Origin: UBA4416 sp040387475
GTDB taxonomy: Bacteria; Bacteroidota; Bacteroidia; B-17B0; Aurantibacillaceae
NCBI GenBank assembly: GCA_040387475.1
Contig: JAZKDT010000001.1
Coordinates: 1 to 64,000 of the forward strand
Length of the DNA: 64,000 nucleotides
Reading direction: 5' to 3'
A program made the position numbers and the translations under genes. The notes under the pieces were generated by a model. That model did not search any database. It saw nothing but the letters and a program-made list of their open reading frames with translations, and was not told the DNA's origin. Below, one piece after another: positions 27,648 through 35,954 of the stretch; position 1 is the first letter of the stretch, and every line of letters starts with the position of its first letter.

Positions 27648-29897
27648 TTATTTTTTTTCAATTAGTTGTTGAAGAGTTTTTTCGAGTTTCAAAATTCGTT
27701 CTTCCTGTGATTCAATAATGGTTTGTTGTTCCTGTAATGCTTTTGTAAGAATAACTGAAAGCCTGCTGTAGTCTACGGCCCATAATTCTTTGGATTCATC
27801 TTTTGGTTTACTCACCAATTCAGGAAAAATGGCATATACGTCTTGTGCAATAAATCCAAAATCATTAATAGCTGCCTCAGCACCATGTACGATAAGATTG
27901 CCCCCAGCACTAAAACCAGAGGCATGCTTTAAGTATGTGCTTGGTTTCAGTTGCATTACTTTAGAAAGGGTATTGTTTTCGAAAGATTTGATATTTGTTT
28001 TTAGTCTTCTGTCGGATGTGAAATAATTTGTGCCGGCAATAGTTAGATTTCCTAAGCCATTTAAGGTCATCAACAAATTTTCAGTGCTACTTCCTGCAAC
28101 CATAATGTAATTACGCCAATTATACCCTCTGTCTGAAGCCAGCAGCGCGGCCGCACCATTTCCGGGGTCGGTTACATTCCAAAAATCAACATTACTTGTT
28201 CCGGCTTGCCTGTTCATACCCAACACGAGGGCACCTACACCGTTAACCCATGATGTTTCAGGCGGACCAGGTATAATAATGGGATCACTGTTAAAATTAC
28301 CAAAGGAAGAATAGCCTCCCATTACCGCCAGCTTAACGTTGGCTACATCCGGAGAAGTTGGCACCGCTGCACTTTGCGAATAATAAAATTGATTTCCGAT
28401 ACGCATATTACCAGTACCGTTCACCACTACTTTAGGGGTTCCGCTAGAAACCACATTAATTAAATTGGTAGCATAGCTTCCTAAACTTACGTTATCTTTT
28501 TGAACAAAATAAACTCCCGTATTTGTATACGAAGCATCGTAACCACCAATAAAACCAGCATCGCTCGTCGTAACACCGTTAAAATTTCGGGTGGCGTATA
28601 AAGCCGCGTTAACATCCGCTGCAATTTCAAGTTTTTTTGTTGGTGCGCCAACACTAATCCCGATGTTTCCGTTCTCCATTATTTTGATACCTGATAAAAT
28701 AGCAGGATTAGCGGCCGTTGTCCAGGGAGCAATTATTAACCCTGAATTATCCGAGATTGAAGGATTATTATCATTTGTAAAGATGAACGATTTATCGCCT
28801 GTTTGTGTCATGCCGTTCCAGTCGGAAGCAGCGGCTCCGGAAAAGAAACTCATCCAGCCAACTGAACCAGTACCTAATCGGGAAAACCTTGCAATTGAAC
28901 TTGCTGTTATATTATCTGTTAACACTACTTCTAATTTTGCCCCTGGTGCTGCAGTTCCAATTCCCACGTTTCCGTTACTGGCCAGTGTTCTTACTTGTTC
29001 TACGTTGTTGGTTTTAAAAACAAGATCCTGTGCGTCTGTCGTTCCTAAAAAATTGGTACCGGCGATAGTTCCCGCATTTCCTAATAATTCCCATGCCGAA
29101 CTTGGGGTAATCGAAGGGATAAGGATTACATCCCCGTTTGCATCTACCGATAAAGCTTTCCCTGTGTTTATAACCGTTGGAGATGCAGAGGTGAGATTGG
29201 TTAAACGTAAGCCCGACGTATTGGGGGCTACCGATTTAATTTCTAATGTATTGGCCGGCGCATTAGTTCCAATACCGGTATTTCCATTTCCTAAAACCGT
29301 TAAAAGGTCATTTCCGCCAACAGCGGCTCCTGAATTAACATTCAGTACTTTTGTATTCGCAGTAACATTGTCTGTTTTGATAAGAACGCCACTTGAGCCA
29401 GCTACTGTTCCCGAATTGTAAAAACTTGCGGCATAACCCATAGCATTGGCGTTCCAGTCCATACCCATTGCAACCTGGGTGCCTAACCCTGATTGATCGC
29501 CTGCATGTAATGAACTATTGCTAAAAAGTACTGATGGCGCCGCGGTTCCAATGCCAACGTTTCCATTAGATAAAATGCGGGCACGTTCAATATTATTGGT
29601 CTTAAAAATAACATCTGAAGCATTCGTAGTTCCTAAAAAATGAATCGCTGCAATATTCGAGTTGCCTGTAATTTCCCAGTTCAAGGTAGAGGGAACCACC
29701 AAACTATCATAAATTCGGCCATTCGGTGAGGCGAATAAACTTCTTACACCCGGGCCAATTAATGTATCACTGCGTATAGCACCTGCAACATGAAGTTTAG
29801 ATAAAGGAGTACTGGTACCTATTCCAACGTTTTGAGCATGCAGGCGAATGATTGAAGTCGAAAAAAAGAGGAAGAAAAAGAGAAATTTATAAGTCAT
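27648..29897 (-). CDS. Secreted tail-fibre-like protein with C-terminal S74 intramolecular chaperone domain
   Basis: 749 residues. A signal peptide (FLFFSTSIIRLHAQ) precedes a shaft with NVGIGTSTPLSKLHV, NVGIGTAAPS, NTGIGTNAPANTLEI, NVGIGTAAGA-type repeats. The C-terminus is a peptidase_S74 chaperone domain: the self-cleavage site TSDRRLKTNIK at about residue 632, then GFIAQDVYAIFPELV, and finally a coiled coil (QEERILKLEKTLQQLIEKK). S74 domains drive trimerisation of beta-helical fibres and then cut themselves off at the Ser of SDRRLK. It is upstream of the tail-collar homologue with a 29-base gap, so probably one transcript. A TATATTTG element lies upstream at 29918. No T9SS tail is seen, so the export route past the outer membrane is unclear. 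Confidence 0.87.
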   Translation of the reverse strand: MTYKFLFFFLFFSTSIIRLHAQNVGIGTSTPLSKLHVAGAIRSDTLIGPGVRSLFASPNGRIYDSLVVPSTLNWEITGNSNIAAIHFLGTTNASDVIFKTNNIERARILSNGNVGIGTAAPSVLFSNSSLHAGDQSGLGTQVAMGMDWNANAMGYAASFYNSGTVAGSSGVLIKTDNVTANTKVLNVNSGAAVGGNDLLTVLGNGNTGIGTNAPANTLEIKSVAPNTSGLRLTNLTSASPTVINTGKALSVDANGDVILIPSITPSSAWELLGNAGTIAGTNFLGTTDAQDLVFKTNNVEQVRTLASNGNVGIGTAAPGAKLEVVLTDNITASSIARFSRLGTGSVGWMSFFSGAAASDWNGMTQTGDKSFIFTNDNNPSISDNSGLIIAPWTTAANPAILSGIKIMENGNIGISVGAPTKKLEIAADVNAALYATRNFNGVTTSDAGFIGGYDASYTNTGVYFVQKDNVSLGSYATNLINVVSSGTPKVVVNGTGNMRIGNQFYYSQSAAVPTSPDVANVKLAVMGGYSSFGNFNSDPIIIPGPPETSWVNGVGALVLGMNRQAGTSNVDFWNVTDPGNGAAALLASDRGYNWRNYIMVAGSSTENLLMTLNGLGNLTIAGTNYFTSDRRLKTNIKSFENNTLSKVMQLKPSTYLKHASGFSAGGNLIVHGAEAAINDFGFIAQDVYAIFPELVSKPKDESKELWAVDYSRLSVILTKALQEQQTIIESQEERILKLEKTLQQLIEKK
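29000..29270 (-). repeat. Shaft block shared with the neighbouring tail-fibre gene, copy 2
   Basis: Counterpart of 26560-26860, encoding GKALSVDANGDVILIPS and WELLGNAGTIAGTNFL. Limits are approximate. Confidence 0.8.
29530..29840 (-). repeat. N-terminal fibre block shared with the neighbouring gene, copy 2
   Basis: Counterpart of 27240-27560, with few residue changes (for example LIGPGVRSLFASPNGR against LIGVGVRNLFASPNGR). Limits are approximate. Confidence 0.85.
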
Positions 29898-29917
29898 AGC
29901 GGCCGTTTTAATACAAC

Positions 29918-29925
29918 CAAATATA
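29918..29925 (-). promoter_or_regulatory. -7 promoter element (TATATTTG, minus strand)
   Basis: An exact TAnnTTTG on the minus strand, 20 bases before the ATG at 29897 of the S74 fibre gene. It is the likely promoter for the fibre gene pair. Confidence 0.6.
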
Positions 29926-29998
29926 TGTTTTTCTTAAAGAATTTCCATTGTAAATGAGTGAAACCCTCGTTATAATGAGTGTTTTATTGCATTTAAAT

Positions 29999-30604
29999 TT
30001 ATTTTCCTTTTATATCGGCTTCAATGTAAACAGCCACTGCTTCAATTTGTTCAGCCGTTAACACATCTTTATAAGATGCCATTGTGTTTTTACCCTGAGT
30101 AATTATCTCTGTGATACCGGTATGAGATAACTGAGTTACCGAAAGATCTTTAGCCCCGTTGGTCCCTTGCTTACCATCCCGGCCATGACATAACTCACAC
30201 TTTTCTTCAAAGATCTCTTTTCCGTTGATAACTACAATTTTATCTCCTGCTTTCGCAGACTTAGCTTTATAAGCTAAAGAAAAAGAGACCACGATAAAGA
30301 AAAACGATAAAGTTGCCAGGATCTTGTTTTTCTTTTTAAATCCAATAACCGCCAATGGAATAGATAAAAATACCAATGTTAATTTGATGATAGTAAATTT
30401 ATTTATTTCTGGCAATTGCATTATTAAAAAAATACCTGTCGCTAAAAAACCAAAACTTACAATCATTTCGATCACTTTTGTTTTCTTTTTAAACGTTTCT
30501 AATAAATCATTTTTATCGCTTAACAATAAAATAGTTTTAATTAAATAAATGAGGGTAAATAACACCACAAATAGGGTGTGAGAATGAAGCATGCCTGTTG
30601 CCAT
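29999..30604 (-). CDS. SirB-like membrane domain fused to a cytochrome c domain
   Basis: 201 residues. Four hydrophobic segments fill about residues 8-112 (LFVVLFTLIYLIKTILLL, VSFGFLATGIFLIM, LTLVFLSIPLAVIGF, LATLSFFFIVVSFSLAYK), with the SirB-type N-terminus HSHTLFVV. A C-terminal monohaem cytochrome c domain follows, with the haem site CELCH near residue 136 and a probable Met ligand in NTMASYKD near 173. Haem attachment requires the c domain to face the periplasm. It may pass electrons in the respiratory chain; the partner is unknown. It is 100 bases downstream of the fibre gene promoter region and divergent from the amidohydrolase gene. Confidence 0.82.
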   Translation of the reverse strand: MATGMLHSHTLFVVLFTLIYLIKTILLLSDKNDLLETFKKKTKVIEMIVSFGFLATGIFLIMQLPEINKFTIIKLTLVFLSIPLAVIGFKKKNKILATLSFFFIVVSFSLAYKAKSAKAGDKIVVINGKEIFEEKCELCHGRDGKQGTNGAKDLSVTQLSHTGITEIITQGKNTMASYKDVLTAEQIEAVAVYIEADIKGK

Positions 30605-30687
30605 AAGATTAAATTAATTACCTCAAAATTAACAATATATCCTTAAATAAAAGCGCTAAAGTAATTTTTATAAATAACCTATAATGT

Positions 30688-30695
30688 TATATTTG
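30688..30695 (+). promoter_or_regulatory. -7 promoter element (TATATTTG)
   Basis: An exact TAnnTTTG, 18 bases before the ATG at 30714, in a 109-base divergent gap. No clear TTG at the -33 spacing. Confidence 0.6.
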
Positions 30696-30713
30696 TTATA
30701 ACTAAACTCTACT

Positions 30714-33700
30714 ATGCGTAAACTATTTTTACTGTTGGCCTCCGTTTTTACTGCTGCATGTGCCTTAACCGGCCAAACTACTTTCCCAAATAATGGTGCT
30801 CCCTATAACATTCATACCTTATATGTATTCACAAACTGCACGCTACACGTGGATGCAGATGTAACCATTATGAATGCATCCTTGTTTGTACAGGATGGTA
30901 AAATTGTAAATGTTGGAGAAAAATTAGTGTCGAGTAAAGACGCTATTACCATTGATCTAAAAGGTAAGCACGTTTATCCAGCATTTATTGAGCTTTACAG
31001 TGATTATGGCATGCCGGAAGTAAAAAGAGTTGACAACTCTGATGCGTCTAAAAAAGGGGCTTTTGGCTGGAACCAGGCTATCAGAAGTGAAACCGATGCC
31101 TACAAACTATTTTTACATAACCAGCAAAAAGCCGATGAATTACGAAAACTTGGCTTTGGCTCTGTATTAACCGTTCAAAAAGATGGTATTGTGAGAGGAA
31201 GTGGTGCCCTGGTAAATTTATGCAACTCTAAAGAAAATGAAAGCATTATTAAAGACAGAGCGGCCGGGTTTTATTCTTTCAATAAGGGCAGTTCCCCTCA
31301 GGATTACCCTTCTTCCTTAATGGGCGGAGTTGCTTTATTAAGACAAACATACTATGATGCAGCCTGGTACAAAACGAATGTTACAAAAACAGAGTACAAT
31401 ATTACACTTGACGCCTTCAATAAATTGCAAGATCTACCATCGGTGTTTGAAGGTGGTGACAAATACAATGACATTCGCGGAAAAAAAGTTGGCGATGAAT
31501 TCAAAGTAAAATATATTATCAAAGGTGGTGGTAATGAATATCAGCGTTTATACGATATTCAAAACAGCTTTTCTAAATATATCATCCCTATCAATTTTCC
31601 CGATGCCATTGATGTGGAAGATCCATTTGATGCTGAACAGGCATCTTTAACCGACTTGAAAAACTGGGAAATGGCCCCGGCAAACTTGGCTTTACTTGAA
31701 AAAAATAACGCTTCTTTTTGTATCACTACTGCCGATTTAAAAGACAAATCAGCATTTCTGAAAAATTTGCGCAAAGCAGTAAAATACGGCTTATCCGAAA
31801 AAATGGCTTTAAAAGCTTTGACTTTCAATGCCGCCAGCTTTGTTGGAGTTCAGGATAAAATAGGAAGTTTAAAAAAAGGGATGTATGCCAACTTTTTTAT
31901 TAGCTCTAAATCTATTTTTCAGGATGATGCCATCATTTATGAAACCTGGAGCAACGGTGTAAAACATGTTTATCAGGACCTTACAGTTCCTGAGATCAAT
32001 GGCACTTATCAATTGACTTATGGATCTAATTCTAATAAATTGGTCATAACCAAAGAGCAGGAAAATTACTCGGGCCTTGTGATGTTGAAAGACAGTGTGA
32101 AATCAAAAGTAAATGTAGCTTTTAAAAATAATTTGTTGACATTGAGTTTTCCTTACGATTCAACTTTTGTGTTACGTTTTTCAGGTAACTATACTGAAAA
32201 CACAAAATCATTTTACGGAAAAGGACAATACCCCGATGGCAACTGGATCGATTTTAGATTGAATAATTTAAATGTAGTTGATACCACCAAAAACCGTGAA
32301 CCGAAAAAAGATTCGATCATGTATGGTAAAGTGTACTACCCCTTTGGCGCATATGGAGAGCCAGAAACAGATAATGCCGGTTTGATAAAAGACAGCTGGC
32401 CTAAGTTTAAAAAACGTTATGACGGTGTATTAATCAAAAACGCTACTATTTGGACTAATGAAAAAGATTCTATTTTAAATAACCAGGATGTATACGTATT
32501 GAACGGAAAAATTGCAGCTATTGGCGCGAACATTGCAACAACCGGAAACATAAAAGTAATTGACGGAAAGGGCATGCACTTAACCCCTGGTATTGTAGAT
32601 GAACATTCGCACATTGCTTTATTCAGCGTAAACGAAGGAGCTGATGCCAGTAGTGCTGAAGTGCGAATGAGTGATGTAGTAAATCCTGATGATATCAATG
32701 TTTACCGCCAACTAGCCGGTGGAGTTACAACGGCTCAATTGCTTCATGGTTCAGCAAACCCAATTGGCGGACAAAGTTGTTTGATCAAATTACGCTGGGG
32801 TAAAACCGCTGATGAATTTAAATTTGAAAATGCTCCGGGTTTTATCAAATTTGCTCTGGGAGAAAATGTAAAACATTCCAATGGTACCAATCCCGATCAG
32901 GTGAGATTTCCTCAAACACGTATGGGCGTTGAACAATTGTATTACGATTATTTTACAAGAGCAACAGCTTATAAAAAGCAAATGGCGGAATTTGGGAAAC
33001 TAAGCCCCAAACAAATTGAAACTAATAAAACAGCGTCTCCACGTAGGGACCTCGATTTGGAAGCCATGGTAGAGATTCTTGACAATAAACGGTTTATTAC
33101 CTGCCACAGTTATGTGCAAAGTGAAGTTAATATGCTAATGCATGTTGCCGATAGTATGAAATTTAAGGTAAACACATTCACACATATTTTAGAAGGCTAT
33201 AAACTCGCTGATAAAATAAAAGCACATGGTGCAAACGCATCAACTTTTGCAGATTGGTGGGCTTACAAACTGGAGGTGATGGACGCTATTCCATACAACG
33301 CAGCCATGTTAACCAAAGCCGGGGTTAATACGGCCATCAATTCGGATGACGCTGAAATGGGAAGGCGCCTGAACCAGGAAGCTGCAAAAACAATTAAATA
33401 TGGTGGCTTAACAGAAGTACAGGCCTTAAAATTAGTAACACTAAATCCTGCAAAAATGTTACACATTGATGATAAAGTTGGAAGCATTAAAGTGGGTAAA
33501 TCCGGCGACCTGGTTTTATGGACGGATAACCCTTTAAGCATTTATGCAAAAGTAAATACAACGATCATTGACGGGCAGGTATATTACAACAAGGACGATG
33601 ACGCGAAATTGCAGGAAGACCTTAAAAAAGAACGCGCCCGTATTATTGCTAAACTGATCATCGAAAAAAACAAAGGTGCTAAGGTTATTAAACCTCAACC

Positions 33701-33749
33701 TAAAAAACAAAATCACTTTCACTGCGACACAGAGGATAGTGGGTTTTAA
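30714..33749 (+). CDS. Secreted tandem amidohydrolase, only the second half with metal ligands
   Basis: 1011 residues with a signal peptide (LLASVFTAACALTGQ). The first half (about 40-430) keeps the amidohydrolase outline (GKHVYPAFIELYSDYG, LKALTFNAASFVGV, GSLKKGMYANFFIS), but the usual HxH site reads ELYSDYG, so it lacks the metal ligands. The second half (about 570-975) has a complete set: DEHSH, CHSYV, FTHILEGY and the catalytic Asp in NSDDAEMGRR. It ends with LVTLNPAKMLHI and GKSGDLVLW. It belongs to the imidazolonepropionase-like amidohydrolases; the substrate is unknown and a periplasmic peptide or cyclic amide is possible. The C-terminus is Lys-rich with HFHCD. The divergent gene is the SirB-cytochrome c fusion. 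Confidence 0.87.
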   Translation: MRKLFLLLASVFTAACALTGQTTFPNNGAPYNIHTLYVFTNCTLHVDADVTIMNASLFVQDGKIVNVGEKLVSSKDAITIDLKGKHVYPAFIELYSDYGMPEVKRVDNSDASKKGAFGWNQAIRSETDAYKLFLHNQQKADELRKLGFGSVLTVQKDGIVRGSGALVNLCNSKENESIIKDRAAGFYSFNKGSSPQDYPSSLMGGVALLRQTYYDAAWYKTNVTKTEYNITLDAFNKLQDLPSVFEGGDKYNDIRGKKVGDEFKVKYIIKGGGNEYQRLYDIQNSFSKYIIPINFPDAIDVEDPFDAEQASLTDLKNWEMAPANLALLEKNNASFCITTADLKDKSAFLKNLRKAVKYGLSEKMALKALTFNAASFVGVQDKIGSLKKGMYANFFISSKSIFQDDAIIYETWSNGVKHVYQDLTVPEINGTYQLTYGSNSNKLVITKEQENYSGLVMLKDSVKSKVNVAFKNNLLTLSFPYDSTFVLRFSGNYTENTKSFYGKGQYPDGNWIDFRLNNLNVVDTTKNREPKKDSIMYGKVYYPFGAYGEPETDNAGLIKDSWPKFKKRYDGVLIKNATIWTNEKDSILNNQDVYVLNGKIAAIGANIATTGNIKVIDGKGMHLTPGIVDEHSHIALFSVNEGADASSAEVRMSDVVNPDDINVYRQLAGGVTTAQLLHGSANPIGGQSCLIKLRWGKTADEFKFENAPGFIKFALGENVKHSNGTNPDQVRFPQTRMGVEQLYYDYFTRATAYKKQMAEFGKLSPKQIETNKTASPRRDLDLEAMVEILDNKRFITCHSYVQSEVNMLMHVADSMKFKVNTFTHILEGYKLADKIKAHGANASTFADWWAYKLEVMDAIPYNAAMLTKAGVNTAINSDDAEMGRRLNQEAAKTIKYGGLTEVQALKLVTLNPAKMLHIDDKVGSIKVGKSGDLVLWTDNPLSIYAKVNTTIIDGQVYYNKDDDAKLQEDLKKERARIIAKLIIEKNKGAKVIKPQPKKQNHFHCDTEDSGF

Positions 33750-33786
33750 CTAGTTCGATAAGTTTTTTAAAATTGAATGAAGAACG

Positions 33787-34956
33787 ATGCGTTATTTATT
33801 AGTACTATTATTTCTTTCGTCATTCTTGTGTGGGCAAACTGATACTCTGAGTTTAATAGATAAACGAGTTGAAAAAATACTTGCCGAGTGGCAAGTCCCG
33901 GGCTGTGCTATTGGAATAGTTAAAAACGGAAAACTTATTTATGCTAAAGGTTTTGGCTACCGGGACATTGAAAAAAAACTCTCTGTTACTCCAAAAACTT
34001 TATTTCCTATTGCCTCCAATTCAAAGTTATTTACTGCTACCGCTATAGGTATGATAGTTAATGAAAATAAATTAGATTATGATAAACCCATTAGATCTAT
34101 TATTCCTGAAATAGAGTTTAATACTCCTACTTTAAACGATGAAGTTACTTTAAGGGATATGTTGTGCCATAGAACGGGACTTTCAGGAAATGACGAGATT
34201 TGGTATGGTTCCAATCTGACTAGAATCGAAGTTTTTGCTAAAATTAAGTCTCATGAATCAGTGGCAACTATCCGAACCAAATTCATTTATTCTAATGTTA
34301 TGTACATAGCATTGGGTGAGATCATCAAATTAAAAACCAATAAAACATGGGAAGAATATGTTAGAGAAAAAATATTACAACCCCTTGACATGAATAATAC
34401 AGTATTCACTATTGAAGAGTTAGAGAAAACATCCGATCACGCAAAACCCTACAAAACAGATTTCCGCAAAAAAACTACTAATCCCATAGAATTTTACAGA
34501 GAAACAAAAGCCTCAGCACCGGCAAATGGAATTAATTCAAATATTATCGATTTATCGCACTGGGTGATCTGTCAACTATCCAAAGGAATTTTTAATCAAA
34601 AAGAAATTATACCTAATTCCGTTATACAGGAAACCCTGAAGCCTCTTACAATAAGTTCGGCTACAATAAAAGATAAAGAATTGTCTTTTGAATTATATGG
34701 CATGGGTAGAACACTGAGAACATACAAAAATCATGTTATGAGTGAACATGGTGGTGCCATCAATGGCTTCAGGTCTCAGATAACTATTTTTCCGGATGAT
34801 AGTTTAGGAATTATCATTCTTACAAATTCGGCGGACCATAAAATCACCACATTTTTACAACTAGAAATTGCTGATGTTATTTTAGGAATAGAAAAGACCC
34901 AGTGGCATGAACGTATTTTGGATCGAAGAAGAAAAGAAGTTGAATACCAAAACTAA
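33787..34956 (+). CDS. Serine hydrolase, class C beta-lactamase / D-alanyl carboxypeptidase fold
   Basis: 389 residues with a signal peptide (LLVLLFLSSFLCGQ). The three active-site elements are present: SNSKLFT (SxxK, near residue 77), IYSNVMY (YxN, near 173) and EHGGAINGF (HxG, near 323). The family contains esterases, D-aminopeptidases and penicillin-binding-like enzymes, so resistance to beta-lactams should not be assumed. It lies 37 bases after the amidohydrolase on the same strand and might share its transcript. No terminator hairpin was seen after it; the stop codons of this gene and the convergent P460 gene are 27 bases apart. Confidence 0.88.
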   Translation: MRYLLVLLFLSSFLCGQTDTLSLIDKRVEKILAEWQVPGCAIGIVKNGKLIYAKGFGYRDIEKKLSVTPKTLFPIASNSKLFTATAIGMIVNENKLDYDKPIRSIIPEIEFNTPTLNDEVTLRDMLCHRTGLSGNDEIWYGSNLTRIEVFAKIKSHESVATIRTKFIYSNVMYIALGEIIKLKTNKTWEEYVREKILQPLDMNNTVFTIEELEKTSDHAKPYKTDFRKKTTNPIEFYRETKASAPANGINSNIIDLSHWVICQLSKGIFNQKEIIPNSVIQETLKPLTISSATIKDKELSFELYGMGRTLRTYKNHVMSEHGGAINGFRSQITIFPDDSLGIIILTNSADHKITTFLQLEIADVILGIEKTQWHERILDRRRKEVEYQN

Positions 34957-34983
34957 ATTCTTAAAAATTAATTGGCGGTTGAT

Positions 34984-35475
34984 TTAATAAAAATTAAAAC
35001 TCACCACCAAATCTCTTTGGCCAGCTTGTGAATGGCAACTTACGCAAGGGCCGGCGGCATCTTTAATGACACTGTGTATCACATTGCCGTCACCATGTGT
35101 TTCGGTCCATATCCAGGAACCATCTTTCTTATACATCATCGCATAAATTCCGTTGGATGGAATTTCTTTTACAATAAACGAACCGTTCGGAAATTTTTGT
35201 CCAACCGGCAATTTGCCATTATCAGTTAACACCGCTTTAGCAATTTTATTGAACTTCAGTTTGAATGCACCATGCGGACCGTTTGTTCCTGAATAAACCG
35301 CATTTGGATCATTCTTATAATATTCGAATGCAGCTGTATTTTTTGCACTATCCAGTAAAGCTTTGTCTGTAAAAGCCAGTAATGGATTTTCTCCCACATC
35401 TTTTTTGCATGAATAAACAATAGTTATTGCTAACACTAATGCACATATACCCAGAAGTACTCGAGTTTTATGCAT
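34984..35475 (-). CDS. c-type cytochrome P460-like lipoprotein
   Basis: 163 residues from ATG 35475; the longer frame adds six residues from the overlapping gene. The start gives MHKTRVLLGICALVLAITIVYSC, a lipoprotein signal with the lipobox Cys. The C-terminal part has KKDGSWIWTETHGDG and the haem c motif CVSCHSQAG near residue 150, as in the cytochrome P460 family. Members bind a modified haem and handle hydroxylamine or nitric oxide in some bacteria; in heterotrophs the role is unclear. The ATG overlaps the end of the upstream gene by eight bases, so the two are translated together. Confidence 0.75.
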   Translation of the reverse strand: MHKTRVLLGICALVLAITIVYSCKKDVGENPLLAFTDKALLDSAKNTAAFEYYKNDPNAVYSGTNGPHGAFKLKFNKIAKAVLTDNGKLPVGQKFPNGSFIVKEIPSNGIYAMMYKKDGSWIWTETHGDGNVIHSVIKDAAGPCVSCHSQAGQRDLVVSFNFY

Positions 35476-35935
35476 TTTGAAGATATTTGGCAAGCCAGGT
35501 TTTGTGCAGAGGCAGTTTCCAGCCTGATGCTAATTCAGTGGATTGAGAAATTGTATTATTAAATACAATTGTATTTTCGTTAATTCTATTGTCTTTTAAC
35601 AAATCTGCAATTTGCGACTGTTTTACCACCTCTACCTGATTGTTTGAATTGACAAAGGCAACTAATAAACGATTCAACAACTCTATGGAGAAATTTTGTT
35701 CCAGCTCTTTTACAAAACGCACTTGTTTGTCAATACTACATCCACTGGCGTTATACTTTTCTTCGTTTACTTTAAATATCAGTAAACGGTTGTTATCCAA
35801 TTCAAATGACGCGTCCAAACTCACGTCATGAGCTGTCCAACTACTCACAAAGTTTTGACAACGGTGTTTAAAATCAACTAATTGTTCATGTGGAAGCTCT
35901 TTGCTTAATGTATAAACCCAAATACGTTCGTTCAT
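35468..35935 (-). CDS. Small conserved Bacteroidota protein often misnamed ABC transporter ATPase
   Basis: 155 residues, cytoplasmic, with the family pattern WVYTLSKELPHEQ, FVSSWTAHD, ASGCSIDKQVRFV and IVFNNTISQS. Database entries for this family often carry the name ABC transporter ATPase, but no Walker A, Walker B or signature motif is present. It is therefore not an ABC protein. Its last eight bases overlap the P460 lipoprotein gene, and it is 19 bases downstream of the methyltransferase-glycosyltransferase gene. Function unknown. Confidence 0.75.
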   Translation of the reverse strand: MNERIWVYTLSKELPHEQLVDFKHRCQNFVSSWTAHDVSLDASFELDNNRLLIFKVNEEKYNASGCSIDKQVRFVKELEQNFSIELLNRLLVAFVNSNNQVEVVKQSQIADLLKDNRINENTIVFNNTISQSTELASGWKLPLHKTWLAKYLQNA

Positions 35936-35954
35936 GATACAAAGTTATTAAAAA

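Noticed and set aside
28591..29421. 276-codon open frame on the plus strand opposite the S74 fibre gene
   Set aside because: Antisense shadow of the repeat shaft; composition rich in Pro/Val/Ser as expected from complementing NVGIGT repeats.
25864..29897. A prophage remnant
   Set aside because: The proteins have signal peptides and tail-like modules only; no capsid, terminase, integrase or lysis gene is near. Secreted chromosomal proteins of this type are common in Bacteroidota.
35468..35935. ABC transporter ATPase
   Set aside because: The family carries this name in databases, but no Walker A, Walker B or signature motif is present.
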